Below the pieces are notes generated by a model. It saw only the letters and a list, made by a program, of their open reading frames with translations, was not told the DNA's origin and did no database searches. This document shows, piece after piece, positions 10,915-20,338 of a stretch of DNA of 64,000 nucleotides. The translations under genes and the position numbers were made by a program. This stretch comes from Sphingomonas ginsenosidivorax. Lineage in GTDB: Bacteria > Pseudomonadota > Alphaproteobacteria > Sphingomonadales > Sphingomonadaceae. The DNA lies in the NCBI RefSeq assembly GCF_007995065.1, contig NZ_VOQR01000001.1, positions 1,801,001 through 1,865,000 of the forward strand. The letters are read 5' to 3'. The first letter of the stretch is position 1. Every line of letters starts with the position of its first letter.

Positions 10915-12297
10915 TCAATCTCCCGCGAAGGTGAGCGCCGATGTCCGCCGTTCGCGTTCGTTGATCAACAGCGCACGCCCCGCCGGCGCCGCCGATCGCT
11001 GGGGGCAATCGCCGCGGAAGCACGAGCGGCACCCGAGCCCGATCGGCATCGCCACGCCGCGCAGATCGAGCCCGCCGGCAGCCGCCAGCGCGCCGGCCAG
11101 CGACGCTTCCACGCCTAGGCCTACCGCGAACTCCGCATGCACCGCGCCATATTGCCGCCCCTGCGGCGTCACCGTGCGCGCCATCGTCAACCAGCGCGCG
11201 CCGTCCTCCAGCTCCACGAGCTGCACCGTCAGGCTGCCCGGCCGGTCGAACGCGTGGTGCAGTCGCCAAAGCGGACACCGACCGTCCGCCTCGACCAGAG
11301 CGGCGCCGCTCGCGCCCGGATAGCGCTTCGATGCCTGGCCCGCGCGATCGATCCGGATCATGAAGAAGGGCAGCCCGCGCGCACCGACGCGCTGTAGCGT
11401 CGTCAGCCGATGCGCGACCTGTTCGAACCCCGCACCGAACCGCCGCTGCAACAGCTCGATATCGTAGCCCGTCGACTCGCACCCGCGCAGGAACCGCGCA
11501 TAGGGCATCATCACCGCCGCCGCGAAATAACTCAGCAGATGCCGGCGATACAGCCGTTCGGCCGATCGATCCGTAAACCCCGCCCCCTTGGCCAGCGCAT
11601 CGACCTCCGCCCGCGACTCGATCTGCGCCAGCTGGAACGCCACCGCGAACGTCCGCGATGCCGGGTCGAGCACCTCGCTCAACTGCAGCTGCCGGGCGTG
11701 GAGGTCGAGCCGTCGCAGCGTATCGGGCAGCACGTCGGCGGGCAGCACCCGGATCGTCAGGCCGTGCTTGGCGCGCAGGCGCTCGGCGATCGCGCCGTAC
11801 AGGTCGCCCGCGCCCATCCGCAGTTCGTCCGCCAGCGCCTCGGCCGCCGCGTCGAGATCGGCGAAATGGTTGCGCCAGCGCTCGATCTCGCGCCGCACCA
11901 GCGTCACGGGATCGTCGCCCGTCTCGACCACCGTTCCGCTGCCGAGCCGGTCGAACACGCGTGCGAACGCCTCGGCACCGCCCGGCGCGCTGGCCAGCCA
12001 CTCCTCCACCTCGTTGCGGTCGATCTCCAGGTCGGCGAACATCGGGTCGGCCAGCCGGCGCCGCACCGCGTCCGCGCCGCCGCCGGGCTCCCCCGCCGCC
12101 AGCGCACGCGGGTCGAAATCGAAGCTTTCGGCGAGCTTGACGATCAACGTCGCCGACACCGGGCGCTGGTTGCGCTCGATCAGGTTCAGGTAGCTCGGGC
12201 TGATCGCGAGCATCTCGGCCATCGCCGCCTGGGTCAGCCCGGTGCGTCGCCGCAATCGGCGGATCGCATGCCCTGCCAGCAGTTTCCGCTCCGCCAT
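10915..12297 (-). CDS. XRE-family regulator with ImmA/IrrE-like and DUF2083 domains (ScfR-type)
   Basis: A 460-residue regulator. Residues about 8-62 are an XRE HTH (RRLRRRTGLTQAAMAEMLAI, PSYLNLIERNQRPVS). The middle is an IrrE-like domain in which the HExxH zinc motif is not visible, and the C-terminus carries a cysteine cluster (GCRSCFRGDCPQR). This architecture is that of the short-chain fatty-acyl regulators (ScfR/RamB group), which control acyl-CoA, glyoxylate or methylcitrate pathways. The target genes are not evident here. Start: ATG at 12297 (MAERKLLAGHAIRR); an ATG 6 bases earlier is also possible. Confidence 0.85.
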   Translation of the reverse strand: MAERKLLAGHAIRRLRRRTGLTQAAMAEMLAISPSYLNLIERNQRPVSATLIVKLAESFDFDPRALAAGEPGGGADAVRRRLADPMFADLEIDRNEVEEWLASAPGGAEAFARVFDRLGSGTVVETGDDPVTLVRREIERWRNHFADLDAAAEALADELRMGAGDLYGAIAERLRAKHGLTIRVLPADVLPDTLRRLDLHARQLQLSEVLDPASRTFAVAFQLAQIESRAEVDALAKGAGFTDRSAERLYRRHLLSYFAAAVMMPYARFLRGCESTGYDIELLQRRFGAGFEQVAHRLTTLQRVGARGLPFFMIRIDRAGQASKRYPGASGAALVEADGRCPLWRLHHAFDRPGSLTVQLVELEDGARWLTMARTVTPQGRQYGAVHAEFAVGLGVEASLAGALAAAGGLDLRGVAMPIGLGCRSCFRGDCPQRSAAPAGRALLINERERRTSALTFAGD

Positions 12298-12463
12298 GCC
12301 CACCTCCTGTCACGATGTTTACAAGGCAACACCGGACTTGCAAGTAGTAAGCTACAACCCGACCGCATCGCGACGCCGCGACCGCTTCCACGCCCGACCA
12401 TCGCCGCCCTAGGACGAAGGTGTCGAACGACATGTAAAGACACCGACACAGTTGGAGGCCCCC

Positions 12464-12622
12464 ATGACCGAACCCAATCGCACCCGCGCCGTCTTCTCCA
12501 CCGACGATTTCGCGCTGCTCAAGGAAGCGCTCGGCGAACTGATCAGCAAGATCTCGATCGACGACACGCGCCTCACGCGTCTCAGCGCGCTCTATCACCG
12601 CCTCGGTCGCGTCGGCGGCTGA
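12464..12622 (+). CDS. Small protein of 52 residues, unknown
   Basis: Begins MTEPNRTRAVFSTDDFALLK and ends LYHRLGRVGG. A GGAGG at 12453-12457 lies 6 bases before the ATG, the best ribosome site in the area, and the gene is followed by a strong hairpin at 12653-12689. The sequence is charged and probably helical, with no motif I recognise. It is divergent from the ScfR-type gene. Confidence 0.65.
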   Translation: MTEPNRTRAVFSTDDFALLKEALGELISKISIDDTRLTRLSALYHRLGRVGG

Positions 12623-12652
12623 CCGGCCGCTCTCCCGGATCCTACCGGGGGT

Positions 12653-12689
12653 CAGGGTTACGGGCTTCTTCCCCCCGCCCGTAACCCTG
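12653..12689. terminator. 13-bp perfect hairpin, candidate terminator
   Basis: CAGGGTTACGGGC (12653-12665) and GCCCGTAACCCTG (12677-12689) pair perfectly around an 11-base pyrimidine loop. No clean U-run follows, so intrinsic termination is uncertain. It lies between the 52-residue gene and the metal transporter gene. Confidence 0.6.
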
Positions 12690-12768
12690 CATTCGTCGGC
12701 GTTCTTCTTTCGTCACAATGACGCCCGCGCATCTTTCCAAGCCCGCCCCCCTCGTGCAGGGCGCGGGC

Positions 12769-13725
12769 ATGAGCTTCGCATCCAAAATCAAGGACAACAT
12801 CGTCCTTTACGGCGCCCTCGCCGCCAATCTCGGGATCGGCGTGGCAAAGTTCGTCGCCGCCGGGATCACCGGATCGTCCTCGATGCTGACCGAGGGCGTC
12901 CATTCGGTCGTCGACAGCTTCAACCAGGTCCTGCTGCTTTACGGCCAGCACAGCGCGAAGCGTCCCGCGGACGAAGCGCACCCGTTCGGCTATGGCCGGG
13001 AACTGTATTTCTGGGCGTTCGTGGTCGCGATCCTGATCTTCGCGGTCGGCGCCTGCATCTCGATCTACGAGGGATGGCGGCACATCGGGCATCCCGAACC
13101 GCTCTCCAGCCCGACGATCAACTATGTCGTCCTCGCCATCTCGTTCCTGCTCGAGGGGACCAGCTGGACGCTCGCGGTGCGCGAATTTTCCGCGTCCAAG
13201 GGTCGCGAAGGCTGGTGGCGCGCAATCCGCCGCTCGAAGGACCCCGCCGGGTTCATCGTGCTGTTCGAGGATTCGGCCGCGCTCGCCGGTCTCGTCATCG
13301 CCGGCGTCGGCATCTGGGCCAGCCACGCGTTCTCAGACCCGCGGATCGACGGCGTCGCCTCGATCCTGATCGGCCTGATCCTCGGTCTCGTCGCGATCCT
13401 GCTGGCGCGCGAATCGAAGGGGTTGTTGATCGGCGAGCGCGCCGACCCGCAGGTGATCGAGACGATCCGCACCATCGTCGCCGCACACGTCGCAATCGTC
13501 TCGGTCAACCATGTCCGCACGATCCACACCGCGCCCGACAGCATCTTCGCGGCGATCAGCGCCGATTTCGAGGACTCGATCACGATGGGCGCCGGCGAAA
13601 CCATGATCGAGGAGATGGAGACGCAGCTGCGCGCCGCGGTCCCCATGCTCGCCTCGATCTATATCCGCCCCGAAAAGCGCGCAGATGCAGCGCTCGTGGT
13701 CGACCACGTCACGGTCGACCTCTGA
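12769..13725 (+). CDS. Cation diffusion facilitator metal transporter
   Basis: A 318-residue inner-membrane metal/proton antiporter with about six membrane segments (12-230) and a cytoplasmic C-terminal domain. The metal-site His and Asp are seen in TEGVHSVVDSFNQ, a second set near EDSAALAGLVIA, and 'KRPADEAHPFGYGRELYFW' is the classic CDF loop. It exports divalent metals such as Zn2+, Co2+ or Fe2+; which one is not clear. Start: ATG 12769 (MSFASKIKDNIVLYGALAAN), chosen over an upstream in-frame ATG at 12718. Confidence 0.88.
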   Translation: MSFASKIKDNIVLYGALAANLGIGVAKFVAAGITGSSSMLTEGVHSVVDSFNQVLLLYGQHSAKRPADEAHPFGYGRELYFWAFVVAILIFAVGACISIYEGWRHIGHPEPLSSPTINYVVLAISFLLEGTSWTLAVREFSASKGREGWWRAIRRSKDPAGFIVLFEDSAALAGLVIAGVGIWASHAFSDPRIDGVASILIGLILGLVAILLARESKGLLIGERADPQVIETIRTIVAAHVAIVSVNHVRTIHTAPDSIFAAISADFEDSITMGAGETMIEEMETQLRAAVPMLASIYIRPEKRADAALVVDHVTVDL

Positions 13726-13857
13726 GACCCGCGACAGGCCGGACCTGATCCGGCACCGTATTGCGCCGAGCGCGAGGATCGCGCGCACGGCGAGCGGGAG
13801 CCGCGCTCAGCAACTGTGCTGTCGCCGCCGGTCCGCCACCGATCCTGTCGCGGACGA

Positions 13858-14487
13858 CTAGGCCGGCACGAACTCCACCACGTCGAGCACCGATTCGAAC
13901 CGTGGATAGGGTAACACCATCCGCCACCGCCTCGGTCCGATCCGCTCGATCACGCCGGCCATGTCGCGTCCGGCGTCGCGGCCATAGTCGAGCGCGCGCG
14001 TCTCGTCGCCGAGCACCATCGTGCCAAGGAAGATGCTGCGCGTATCGGTGTCGGCATAGATCGTGCCGATCGGCCGCTGCGATCCGCTCGACTTGCCGAA
14101 CACCAGCTGGCCGCGCAGGTCGCGGTCGATCCGGCACGCGAACCAGCCATAGCTCGTGAACGTCGGCCCGACGCCGGTCTTCGCGCCCAGCTTGAACGTG
14201 CGGCAGCGATAGGCACCGGGCTGCGGCATCGCTCCGGCGATCGAATGATCTGGGTCGAACAGGGCCGGCTCGCGCCCGATCGCGGTCGGATCGACGTGCG
14301 ACAGCGCATTGATCCACGCACCGCGCCAGCCGCGCAGCCGCCCGCGGTCCGCACTGGTCGCCACGCGGCGCCAGTCCAGCGACACCGCGCGCGATCCCGA
14401 CGACGCGACCGCGCCGCCCCCGTCGTCGCTACCGCCGCACCCGGCCAGCACCACACACGCCGCCACCGCGCTCACATACGCCCGCAT
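13858..14487 (-). CDS. DUF4893-family lipoprotein
   Basis: From ATG 14487 the product is 209 residues: MRAYVSAVAACVVLAGC is a lipoprotein signal with lipobox LAGC. The mature part (DWRRVATSADRGRLRGWRGA, GAYRCRTFKLGAK, YGWFACRIDRD, QRPIGTIYADTD) matches my recollection of DUF4893 proteins, which occur mainly in Sphingomonadales and have no known function. Several closely spaced ATG codons (14487, 14493, 14505) make the exact start uncertain. Confidence 0.78.
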   Translation of the reverse strand: MRAYVSAVAACVVLAGCGGSDDGGGAVASSGSRAVSLDWRRVATSADRGRLRGWRGAWINALSHVDPTAIGREPALFDPDHSIAGAMPQPGAYRCRTFKLGAKTGVGPTFTSYGWFACRIDRDLRGQLVFGKSSGSQRPIGTIYADTDTRSIFLGTMVLGDETRALDYGRDAGRDMAGVIERIGPRRWRMVLPYPRFESVLDVVEFVPA

Positions 14488-14605
14488 CGTCATCCCCACG
14501 CTCATCCCCATCAGGGTACACGCGCATCCGTCTCCGCGACAATGATTTCGCGCCTCGGCGAGGCACACGCCCACGTCCGGCGGCTCTACGCGTGGCGCGA
14601 TGTGG

Positions 14606-15391
14606 TCAGGCCGCGGTCCAGCCGCCGTCCATCGACAGGTTGGCGCCGGTGATCGCCTTCGCCTCGTCGCGGCACAGGAACAGCGCGAACGCCGCGACCT
14701 GCTCGGGCGTGACGAACTCCTTGGTCGGCTGCGCCGCGAGCAGCACGTTCTCCATCACCTGCTCGCGGGTCATTCCCCGCGCCTTCATCGTGTCGGGGAT
14801 CTGGTTCTCGACGAGCGGCGTCCAGACATAGCCCGGCGAGATGCAGTTGACGGTGATCCCGTCGGTCGCCGTCTCCAGTGCGATCGTTTTCGTGAGGCCT
14901 GCAAGCCCGTGCTTCGCCATCACGTACGCCGACTTGTTGGGGCTCGCGACCAGCGAATGCGCCGATGCGGTCGAGATGATCCGCCCCCAGCCCCTCGCGC
15001 GCATGTGCGGCACCGCCGCGCGCATCATGTGCCAGGCGGACGACAGGTTGATCGCGATGATCGCGTCGAACTTCTCGACCGGAAACTCGGCGATCGGCGC
15101 GACGTGCTGGATGCCGGCATTGTTGACGACGATGTCGCAACTGCCCGTCTCGGCGACCGCGCGCGCGACCAGCGCCGCGATCTCGTCGGGCCTGGTCATG
15201 TCCGCAGGGTCGTACAGTGCCGCCGCCCCGCTCGTCGCGGCGAGCGCGGCGCGGTCGCGTTCGATGGCGTCCGCGTCGCCGAAGCCGTTGATCACCACCG
15301 CCGCGCCCTCGGCCGCGAACGCCTTGGCGTAGGCAAGGCCGATGCCCGATGTCGAGCCCGTGATGACGGCGGTCTTGCCCTTCAGGAACAT
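14606..15391 (-). CDS. 3-hydroxybutyrate dehydrogenase-like SDR
   Basis: A 261-residue short-chain dehydrogenase. The cofactor loop is TAVITGSTSGIGLAYAKAFA, NNAGIQHVAP follows, and the catalytic Ser/Tyr/Lys are in IISTASAHS and SAYVMAKHG. The segments VSPGYVWTPLVENQIPD-like 'CISPGYVWTPLVENQIPD' and 'GANLSMDGGWTAA' are typical of D-3-hydroxybutyrate dehydrogenases, which oxidise 3-hydroxybutyrate to acetoacetate with NAD+ in PHB or ketone-body use. ATG 15391 has a GGAGAGACG ribosome site just upstream. Confidence 0.88.
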   Translation of the reverse strand: MFLKGKTAVITGSTSGIGLAYAKAFAAEGAAVVINGFGDADAIERDRAALAATSGAAALYDPADMTRPDEIAALVARAVAETGSCDIVVNNAGIQHVAPIAEFPVEKFDAIIAINLSSAWHMMRAAVPHMRARGWGRIISTASAHSLVASPNKSAYVMAKHGLAGLTKTIALETATDGITVNCISPGYVWTPLVENQIPDTMKARGMTREQVMENVLLAAQPTKEFVTPEQVAAFALFLCRDEAKAITGANLSMDGGWTAA

Positions 15392-15681
15392 GCGTCTCTC
15401 CTCCATTCGCCCGCCGTCGCGAAAACCGCGACAGGTGACCATGCTGACCTGCGCCCGGTCCCTTTCGCGTACCCCTCGCTAGCCCTGCGGTCCGGACGAG
15501 ATCGCCGGACGCCGACAGCGCGACGAAGGACCACCACGTGCTGCGCGTCCTAGCGCACCGGTGGCACCGACATCAAAGTCGAATATCCGCCGCTGAACAT
15601 CCATGTGCGAAAGTCGTCCACCGCCACGTCCGATCAGTCGAGCCTGCCGACGGCATGACGATCACCGCCGAATGATTCGAG

Positions 15682-15750
15682 CAGGATGACTAAGACACGA
15701 TGACTGGGATACAATGACCGGAGCACGATGACCGGGGCACGATGCCTGAG
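15682..15750. repeat. Degenerate 13-15-bp tandem repeat
   Basis: About five successive units of the form CACGATGACCGGGG (variants CAGGATGACTAAGA, CACGATGACTGGGAT, ACAATGACCGGAG, CACGATGCCTGAG) run head to tail. The changing unit length shows divergence or slippage. No function is evident. Confidence 0.6.
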
Positions 15751-16215
15751 AATGAACCGACAGGTGGAAGAACCGAAAGACCTCCCGATTGTTATACGAT
15801 GCCGCAAGGCGATATCTACCTCACCCGCTACCACGTATCGCTCCGATGCCCGACCGACCGGCGGAACCATCGCGACCGTCCGGACCTGTCCTGTTCGCTG
15901 GACCTGTCAGGATTGTGCGATCGCGTCGCCATCGTACCGCTGTCACGACAGGCTCGCAGCCGTAGGAATTGTTTCGAGCGCCAGATCCCGGGCACTACCA
16001 AAGCAAACAGGTCAAGCGTGCCCTGCTACGCTTCTCCAAATCCTGCATGGAAGTGCCACGTACTCTATCCATGATCGGCTGTGGTCGACGGAAAGCTACC
16101 GTCTATCCCACCACGGGCGGAAAGGAATGCGCACACGGCCTTCGCGGTCGTCATTGATATCGTAGGTCCGGCCGAGATTAGACCCGACGGAAAGCACGAC
16201 CTGAAGAACCTGGGG

Positions 16216-16268
16216 GATCTCAGGATCCCAGAATCTCAGGACCTCAGGACCTCAGGATCCTAGGATCT
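16216..16268. repeat. Degenerate CTCAGGA(T/C)C tandem repeat
   Basis: Five to six short units (ATCTCAGGATCC, AATCTCAGGAC, CTCAGGAC, CTCAGGATCC, TAGGATC) follow one another between the SDR and recA genes. They look like replication-slippage products. Confidence 0.6.
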
Positions 16269-16571
16269 TGAAATATTGGGGCCTTTAGGAGGCTCAAAGA
16301 TCGTCGCGACACAGGAGCCTTGGCGATCGCATCACCAAGGAGGCGAGGCGCAACCGCTACTCTGCCACTGAAAATCCTACGGAGGCGTCGCGCGCCCCAC
16401 CGGCCACACGACCGACGATAGCGCGAGCCCGCCCCTCGATCCCCTCCCGCACGCGGGAGGGGAAGAATGGATACGTCGCCGACATCTTCCGGCGCCGATC
16501 CGGTGTCGCACGTCATAGCGCGCACCACGCGGCAATACGTCTGAAGGGAATTCCGTCAGACCGGTCTGCCC

Positions 16572-17645
16572 TTACGCATCATCGTCCGCGTCGGGTCCCA
16601 CCATCATGTCTTCCGCCACCTTGTCGGTCCGCGCGCGGATCGCCTTTTCCAGGCGGTCGGCCATGTCGGGATTGTCCTTGAGGAAGGTCTTCGAATTCTC
16701 GCGGCCCTGGCCCAGGCGTACGCTGTCATAGCTGAACCATGCGCCCGACTTCTCGACGATCCCGGCCTTCACGCCCAGATCGAGGATCTCGCCGAGCTTC
16801 GAGACGCCCTGCCCGTACATGATGTCGAACTCGACCTGCTTGAACGGCGGCGCGACCTTGTTCTTCACGACCTTGACGCGGGTCTGGTTGCCGACGACCT
16901 CCTCGCCGGTCTTGATCGCGCCGGTGCGGCGGATGTCGAGACGGACGCTCGCGTAGAATTTCAGCGCGTTGCCGCCCGTCGTGGTCTCGGGGTTGCCGTA
17001 CATCACGCCGATCTTCATGCGTAGCTGGTTGATGAAGATCACCATGCAGCGCGACCGGCTGATCGAGCCCGTCAGCTTGCGCAGCGACTGCGACATCAAC
17101 CGGGCCTGCAGGCCGACGTGGCTGTCGCCCATCTCGCCCTCGATTTCAGCCCGCGGCACGAGCGCCGCGACCGAATCGACCACCAGCACGTCGATCGCGT
17201 TCGACCGCACCAGCGTGTCGACGATCTCGAGCGCCTGCTCGCCGGTGTCGGGCTGCGACACGATCAGTTCGTCGATGTTGACGCCCAGCTTCTTGGCATA
17301 GACCGGGTCGAGCGCATGCTCGGCATCGACGAACGCCGCGGTGCCACCACCCTTCTGCGCTTCGGCGATGACGTGAAGCGCAAGCGTCGTCTTGCCCGAG
17401 CTCTCGGGCCCGTAGATCTCGATCACGCGGCCGCGCGGCAGGCCGCCGACGCCGAGCGCGATGTCGAGCCCGAGCGAGCCGGTCGAGATCACCTCGACCT
17501 GCATCGTCTCCTTCGAACCCAGGCGCATCGCCGAGCCCTTGCCGAATGCGCGGTCGATCTGTGCCAGTGCGGCATCGAGTGCCTTCTGGCGGTCTGTTGT
17601 GGCTGTTGCCATGCCGGTATCGATCACTTTCAGACTTGCGGCCAT
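16572..17645 (-). CDS. recA: RecA recombinase
   Basis: A 357-residue DNA strand-exchange ATPase and SOS co-protease. Walker A GPESSGKT is at 79-86, and MAW-like '[17 protein letters not shown]' precedes it. Loop L2 is the highly conserved [20 protein letters not shown], and the C-terminal tail is acidic (GPDADDDA). ATG 17645 has GGAG 8 bases upstream; an in-frame ATG at 17612 is an alternative. A consensus alphaproteobacterial LexA box lies about 77 bases upstream of the start, so it should be LexA-repressed and SOS-induced. Confidence 0.98.
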   Translation of the reverse strand: MAASLKVIDTGMATATTDRQKALDAALAQIDRAFGKGSAMRLGSKETMQVEVISTGSLGLDIALGVGGLPRGRVIEIYGPESSGKTTLALHVIAEAQKGGGTAAFVDAEHALDPVYAKKLGVNIDELIVSQPDTGEQALEIVDTLVRSNAIDVLVVDSVAALVPRAEIEGEMGDSHVGLQARLMSQSLRKLTGSISRSRCMVIFINQLRMKIGVMYGNPETTTGGNALKFYASVRLDIRRTGAIKTGEEVVGNQTRVKVVKNKVAPPFKQVEFDIMYGQGVSKLGEILDLGVKAGIVEKSGAWFSYDSVRLGQGRENSKTFLKDNPDMADRLEKAIRARTDKVAEDMMVGPDADDDA

Positions 17646-17721
17646 CGGGAAGCTCCATCGCTAGACCAAGCGCGCGATCCGTTCAACGCGTTGCGGACTG
17701 TGTATCGCATTTGTTCTCATG

Positions 17722-17736
17722 GAACAAGCGGAGAAC
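17722..17736 (-). promoter_or_regulatory. LexA (SOS) box of recA
   Basis: On the minus strand the sequence is GTTC-TCCGCTT-GTTC, an exact match to the alphaproteobacterial LexA site GTTC-N7-GTTC. It lies upstream of and in the same direction as recA. The neighbouring bases 17711-17727 also form a TTGTTC-N5-GAACAA palindrome that overlaps the box. Confidence 0.9.
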
Positions 17737-17768
17737 ATCGATTATCGACCAGATAATCGCATGGCCGG

Positions 17769-18593
17769 TCAGGTCAGGAAGGTCTGCAGCGTCCACCATC
17801 CGCGCGCCCGCGCCTCAGCCGCCGCCGCCGCACACGCGCCCGCCTCGTCGAACAATGCGAAACACGTCGCGCCCGATCCCGACATCCGCGACAGCAACAC
17901 CCCGGGCGCCGCGTCGAGAACCGCCCGCACCGCGCCGATCACCGGCGCGAGAGCAAGCGCCGGCGGCTCCAGGTCGTTGCGGCCTGCCCGTGCCCGCGCG
18001 AGCAGGTCGCCCTCGCCGATCCCGCCACGATCGACACCGTCCCACGTCCGGAACACCGCGGCGGTCGACACCGCGACACCCGGGTTGACGAGCAGCAGCG
18101 GCGTCCCCGCCAGCCCGTCGATCGCGACCAGCGCATCGCCTTTGCCGGTGCCGAGCGTGGTCCGCCCGTCGAGACAGGCGGGCACGTCCGCACCGAGCGC
18201 CGCGGCGATCCGGTACAGCCGCGCGTCGTCGAGCGGCACCGCATGCAACCGCGCGAGCGCCCGCAACGTCGCCGCCGCATCGGCCGATCCCCCACCGATC
18301 CCCGATGCGATCGGCAACCGCTTGTCGAGCGTGATCGCGTGCGCCGCCACAATCCCGAACGCCTCGACGAACGCGCGCGCGGCCCGCGTGACGAGATTGT
18401 CCGCCTCCGCGTCCAGCCCGGCCGCGAACGGACCGACGATCGCGAACCGGTCGCGCGCGGCCCCCTCCACCGTCACGACGTCGCCGTCCGCCGCGAACGC
18501 GAACAGCGTCTCGATATCGTGATAGCCGTCCGGCCGCCGCTGCCGGACATGGAGCGCGAGATTGATCTTCGCGGGTGCGCGCTCGGTGATCAT
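17769..18593 (-). CDS. ispE: 4-diphosphocytidyl-2-C-methyl-D-erythritol kinase
   Basis: A 274-residue GHMP kinase of the MEP isoprenoid pathway, phosphorylating CDP-methylerythritol. It starts MITERAPAKINLALHVRQRR (the PAKINLxLxV signature), has the ATP loop LPIASGIGGGSADAAATL and the C-terminal SGSGATCFALF. Its start overlaps the stop of the upstream TPR gene by 4 bases, so translation is coupled. The frame is open further upstream, but that part only shadows the TPR gene. Confidence 0.95.
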   Translation of the reverse strand: MITERAPAKINLALHVRQRRPDGYHDIETLFAFAADGDVVTVEGAARDRFAIVGPFAAGLDAEADNLVTRAARAFVEAFGIVAAHAITLDKRLPIASGIGGGSADAAATLRALARLHAVPLDDARLYRIAAALGADVPACLDGRTTLGTGKGDALVAIDGLAGTPLLLVNPGVAVSTAAVFRTWDGVDRGGIGEGDLLARARAGRNDLEPPALALAPVIGAVRAVLDAAPGVLLSRMSGSGATCFALFDEAGACAAAAAEARARGWWTLQTFLT

Positions 18594-20287
18594 CGCCGTA
18601 CCCCCGTCGGCAACCCGTCGGCGATCTTCGTTGCCAGACGCGTCACGCCGTCGCCGGTCGCGGTTACCTGCGCCGCCCGCCACGCATAGCGCGCCTCGTA
18701 CCGTCGCCCGAGCGTCCAATAGGCATCGCCCAGATGCTCGCCGATCTCGGTATTGGTCGGTTCGGCGATCGCGGCGCGCTCGAGCAATGGCAGCGCACGC
18801 ACCGTGTTGCCGCCCAGGTGATACGCCCATCCGAGCGAATCGGTGATCGAGGCATTGTCGGGATCGAGCGTCGCCGCATGCGCCAGCAGCCGCGTCGAAC
18901 CGGCGACGTCCTCGCCATGCTCGACGCGCGCAAATCCCAGATAGTTGAGCGCGATCGGCTCGTTCGGACCGCGCGCGACGGCCTTGGCGAGCGCCTCGCG
19001 CGCTTCGGGCCAGCGCCCCGCCTGGTCGAGCGCCCCGCCATATTGCAGCCACGCGGCCCAGCCGTCGCCCTGCTCGCCGGTGTCGATGACGCGCCGGTAA
19101 TAGGGCACCGCATCGGCGGCGCGGTCGCTATTGACCAGCAGGTCGGCATAGCGTTGCCAGTCATAGGCGTCGGCCTCCGCCCGGTCCGCGCGCGCCGCCG
19201 CGACCGCGAGAGCGTCGGCATCCCGCCCCGCCGTCGTCAGGACGACGACCCGCTCGGCCGCCGCGGCGCCCGCGAACGGGCTGTCCGGGTCGACGCCGTC
19301 GAGCACCGCGAGCGCGCGCGCGACCGCCCCGCCCTTCCCGAGTGCATCGGCGAGCAGGATGCGCGCACGGTCGCAGGACGGATCCGCGGTGAGCGCAGCC
19401 TGGGTCAGCGCGATCGAGAGCGGGGTCGGCGTGCCCCCGGCCAGATCGCTCGCGACCCTGACCAGCAGGCGCGAGACGCCGAACCCCAGCGTGGGTTTTG
19501 CCGGCGCACCCTCGCGCAACGCGACGAACGTCGGGTCGCGCCCGTCGAGCAGCGTGCGCGCGGCGGCGTCCTGACGCTGGCCGAACAGCAGCTGCGCGGC
19601 GGCGACGCGCAGGTCGTTGGGCATGCGCAGATCGGGGCTGAGCGCAGCGATGCCGGCATCGTAGCGGCCCCTGGCGATCAGCAGGAGCGCGCGCGTCTCG
19701 GTCGCGAAGCGCGTTGCAACGAGATCCTTGGGGGCGGCCCCCAAGGCGGCTGCCGGATCGCCGCCGCGCACGAACACCGTCCAGCCGGTCAGCGCCGGGA
19801 CGAGCACCGCGAGCGGCCCGGTCGCGAGGCGCGCGATCGCCGCGTCCGCAGCCTTGGCGTCACCCCGCCGTGCCGCCACGGCGAGCGGCAGCAGCGCCGC
19901 ATCGGACGGCGCGACGCCTGCAGTATCCAGTGCGGTGGCGGCGCGCGTGGCGAGCGCGACGTCGCCGGCCTCCAGCGCCTCGCGATAGGCTCGGATCGCG
20001 ATTCCGGGATTGCTCGGCGCCGCGGCGAGCGCACGCGCATAGTTCGCGGCGGCGAGGTCGACCGCGCCATCGGCGTCCGCCGCGCGCGCCTTGACATAGG
20101 CGGACAGGTCGCCGGGGTCCGCCCACGCCGGGGTGGGCGCGAGCAACGCCAGGGTCAGCACGGTGCGGTAGAGGGCAGAAGGCTTGATCGGTCGCGTCCC
20201 TGTCGTTTTCGCCGGGTTCCCGGCGGAGGCCGGGACCCTGGCATACACGCTCGACGTTCGCCTGCGAAGGCGGAGGTCCGGTGTCAC
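18590..20287 (-). CDS. TPR-repeat protein, exported
   Basis: A protein of up to 565 residues made of helical TPR-like pairs, clearest at the C-terminus (AWLQYGGALDQAGRWPEARE, ALNYLGFARVEHGEDVAGS, DSLGWAYHLGGNTVRALPL, GEHLGDAYWTLGRRYEARYA). A hydrophobic segment VLTLALLAPTPAWA ending in AWA looks like a signal peptide, so it is probably periplasmic or outer-membrane linked. The first 30 or so residues are read from a palindromic repeat (20206-20282). The real start may be nearer GTG 20161. It is upstream of ispE in one operon, a known arrangement in sphingomonads. Confidence 0.8.
   Translation of the reverse strand: MTPDLRLRRRTSSVYARVPASAGNPAKTTGTRPIKPSALYRTVLTLALLAPTPAWADPGDLSAYVKARAADADGAVDLAAANYARALAAAPSNPGIAIRAYREALEAGDVALATRAATALDTAGVAPSDAALLPLAVAARRGDAKAADAAIARLATGPLAVLVPALTGWTVFVRGGDPAAALGAAPKDLVATRFATETRALLLIARGRYDAGIAALSPDLRMPNDLRVAAAQLLFGQRQDAAARTLLDGRDPTFVALREGAPAKPTLGFGVSRLLVRVASDLAGGTPTPLSIALTQAALTADPSCDRARILLADALGKGGAVARALAVLDGVDPDSPFAGAAAAERVVVLTTAGRDADALAVAAARADRAEADAYDWQRYADLLVNSDRAADAVPYYRRVIDTGEQGDGWAAWLQYGGALDQAGRWPEAREALAKAVARGPNEPIALNYLGFARVEHGEDVAGSTRLLAHAATLDPDNASITDSLGWAYHLGGNTVRALPLLERAAIAEPTNTEIGEHLGDAYWTLGRRYEARYAWRAAQVTATGDGVTRLATKIADGLPTGVRR
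20206..20282. repeat. GC-hairpin repeat over the TPR gene's apparent start
   Basis: GGTTCCCGGCGGAGGCCGGGACC-type hairpin (about 20215-20236, GCCGGG arms) followed by a second unit (CGCCTGCGAAGGCGGAGGTC, about 20259-20278). It is of the same general kind as, but not the same family as, the CGTCATCCC units. Confidence 0.6.
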
Positions 20288-20338
20288 GCGAGGAGCGCTC
20301 CGCCCGCCGGCCCTCGCGGCGGGGCGGAAGGCACGCCC

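Larger units (their letters stand above)
15392..16571. other. 1.2-kb gene-poor stretch with degenerate tandem repeats
   Basis: No frame here looks like a real gene, and those that are open lack a good start or recognisable sequence. It holds two degenerate short tandem repeats (15682-15750 and 16216-16268), one single CTCCCCTCCCG palindrome (16441-16463) and the promoter of the SDR gene. Base composition is more mixed than the flanks. It may be a decayed gene. Confidence 0.6.

Noticed and set aside
15728..16165. 145-codon frame in the gene-poor stretch
   Set aside because: It begins inside tandem repeats and competes with several other open frames of equal quality.
15682..16268. Tandem repeats considered as a CRISPR array
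   Set aside because: Units are 8-15 bp, unequal and without spacers; no cas genes are in the window.
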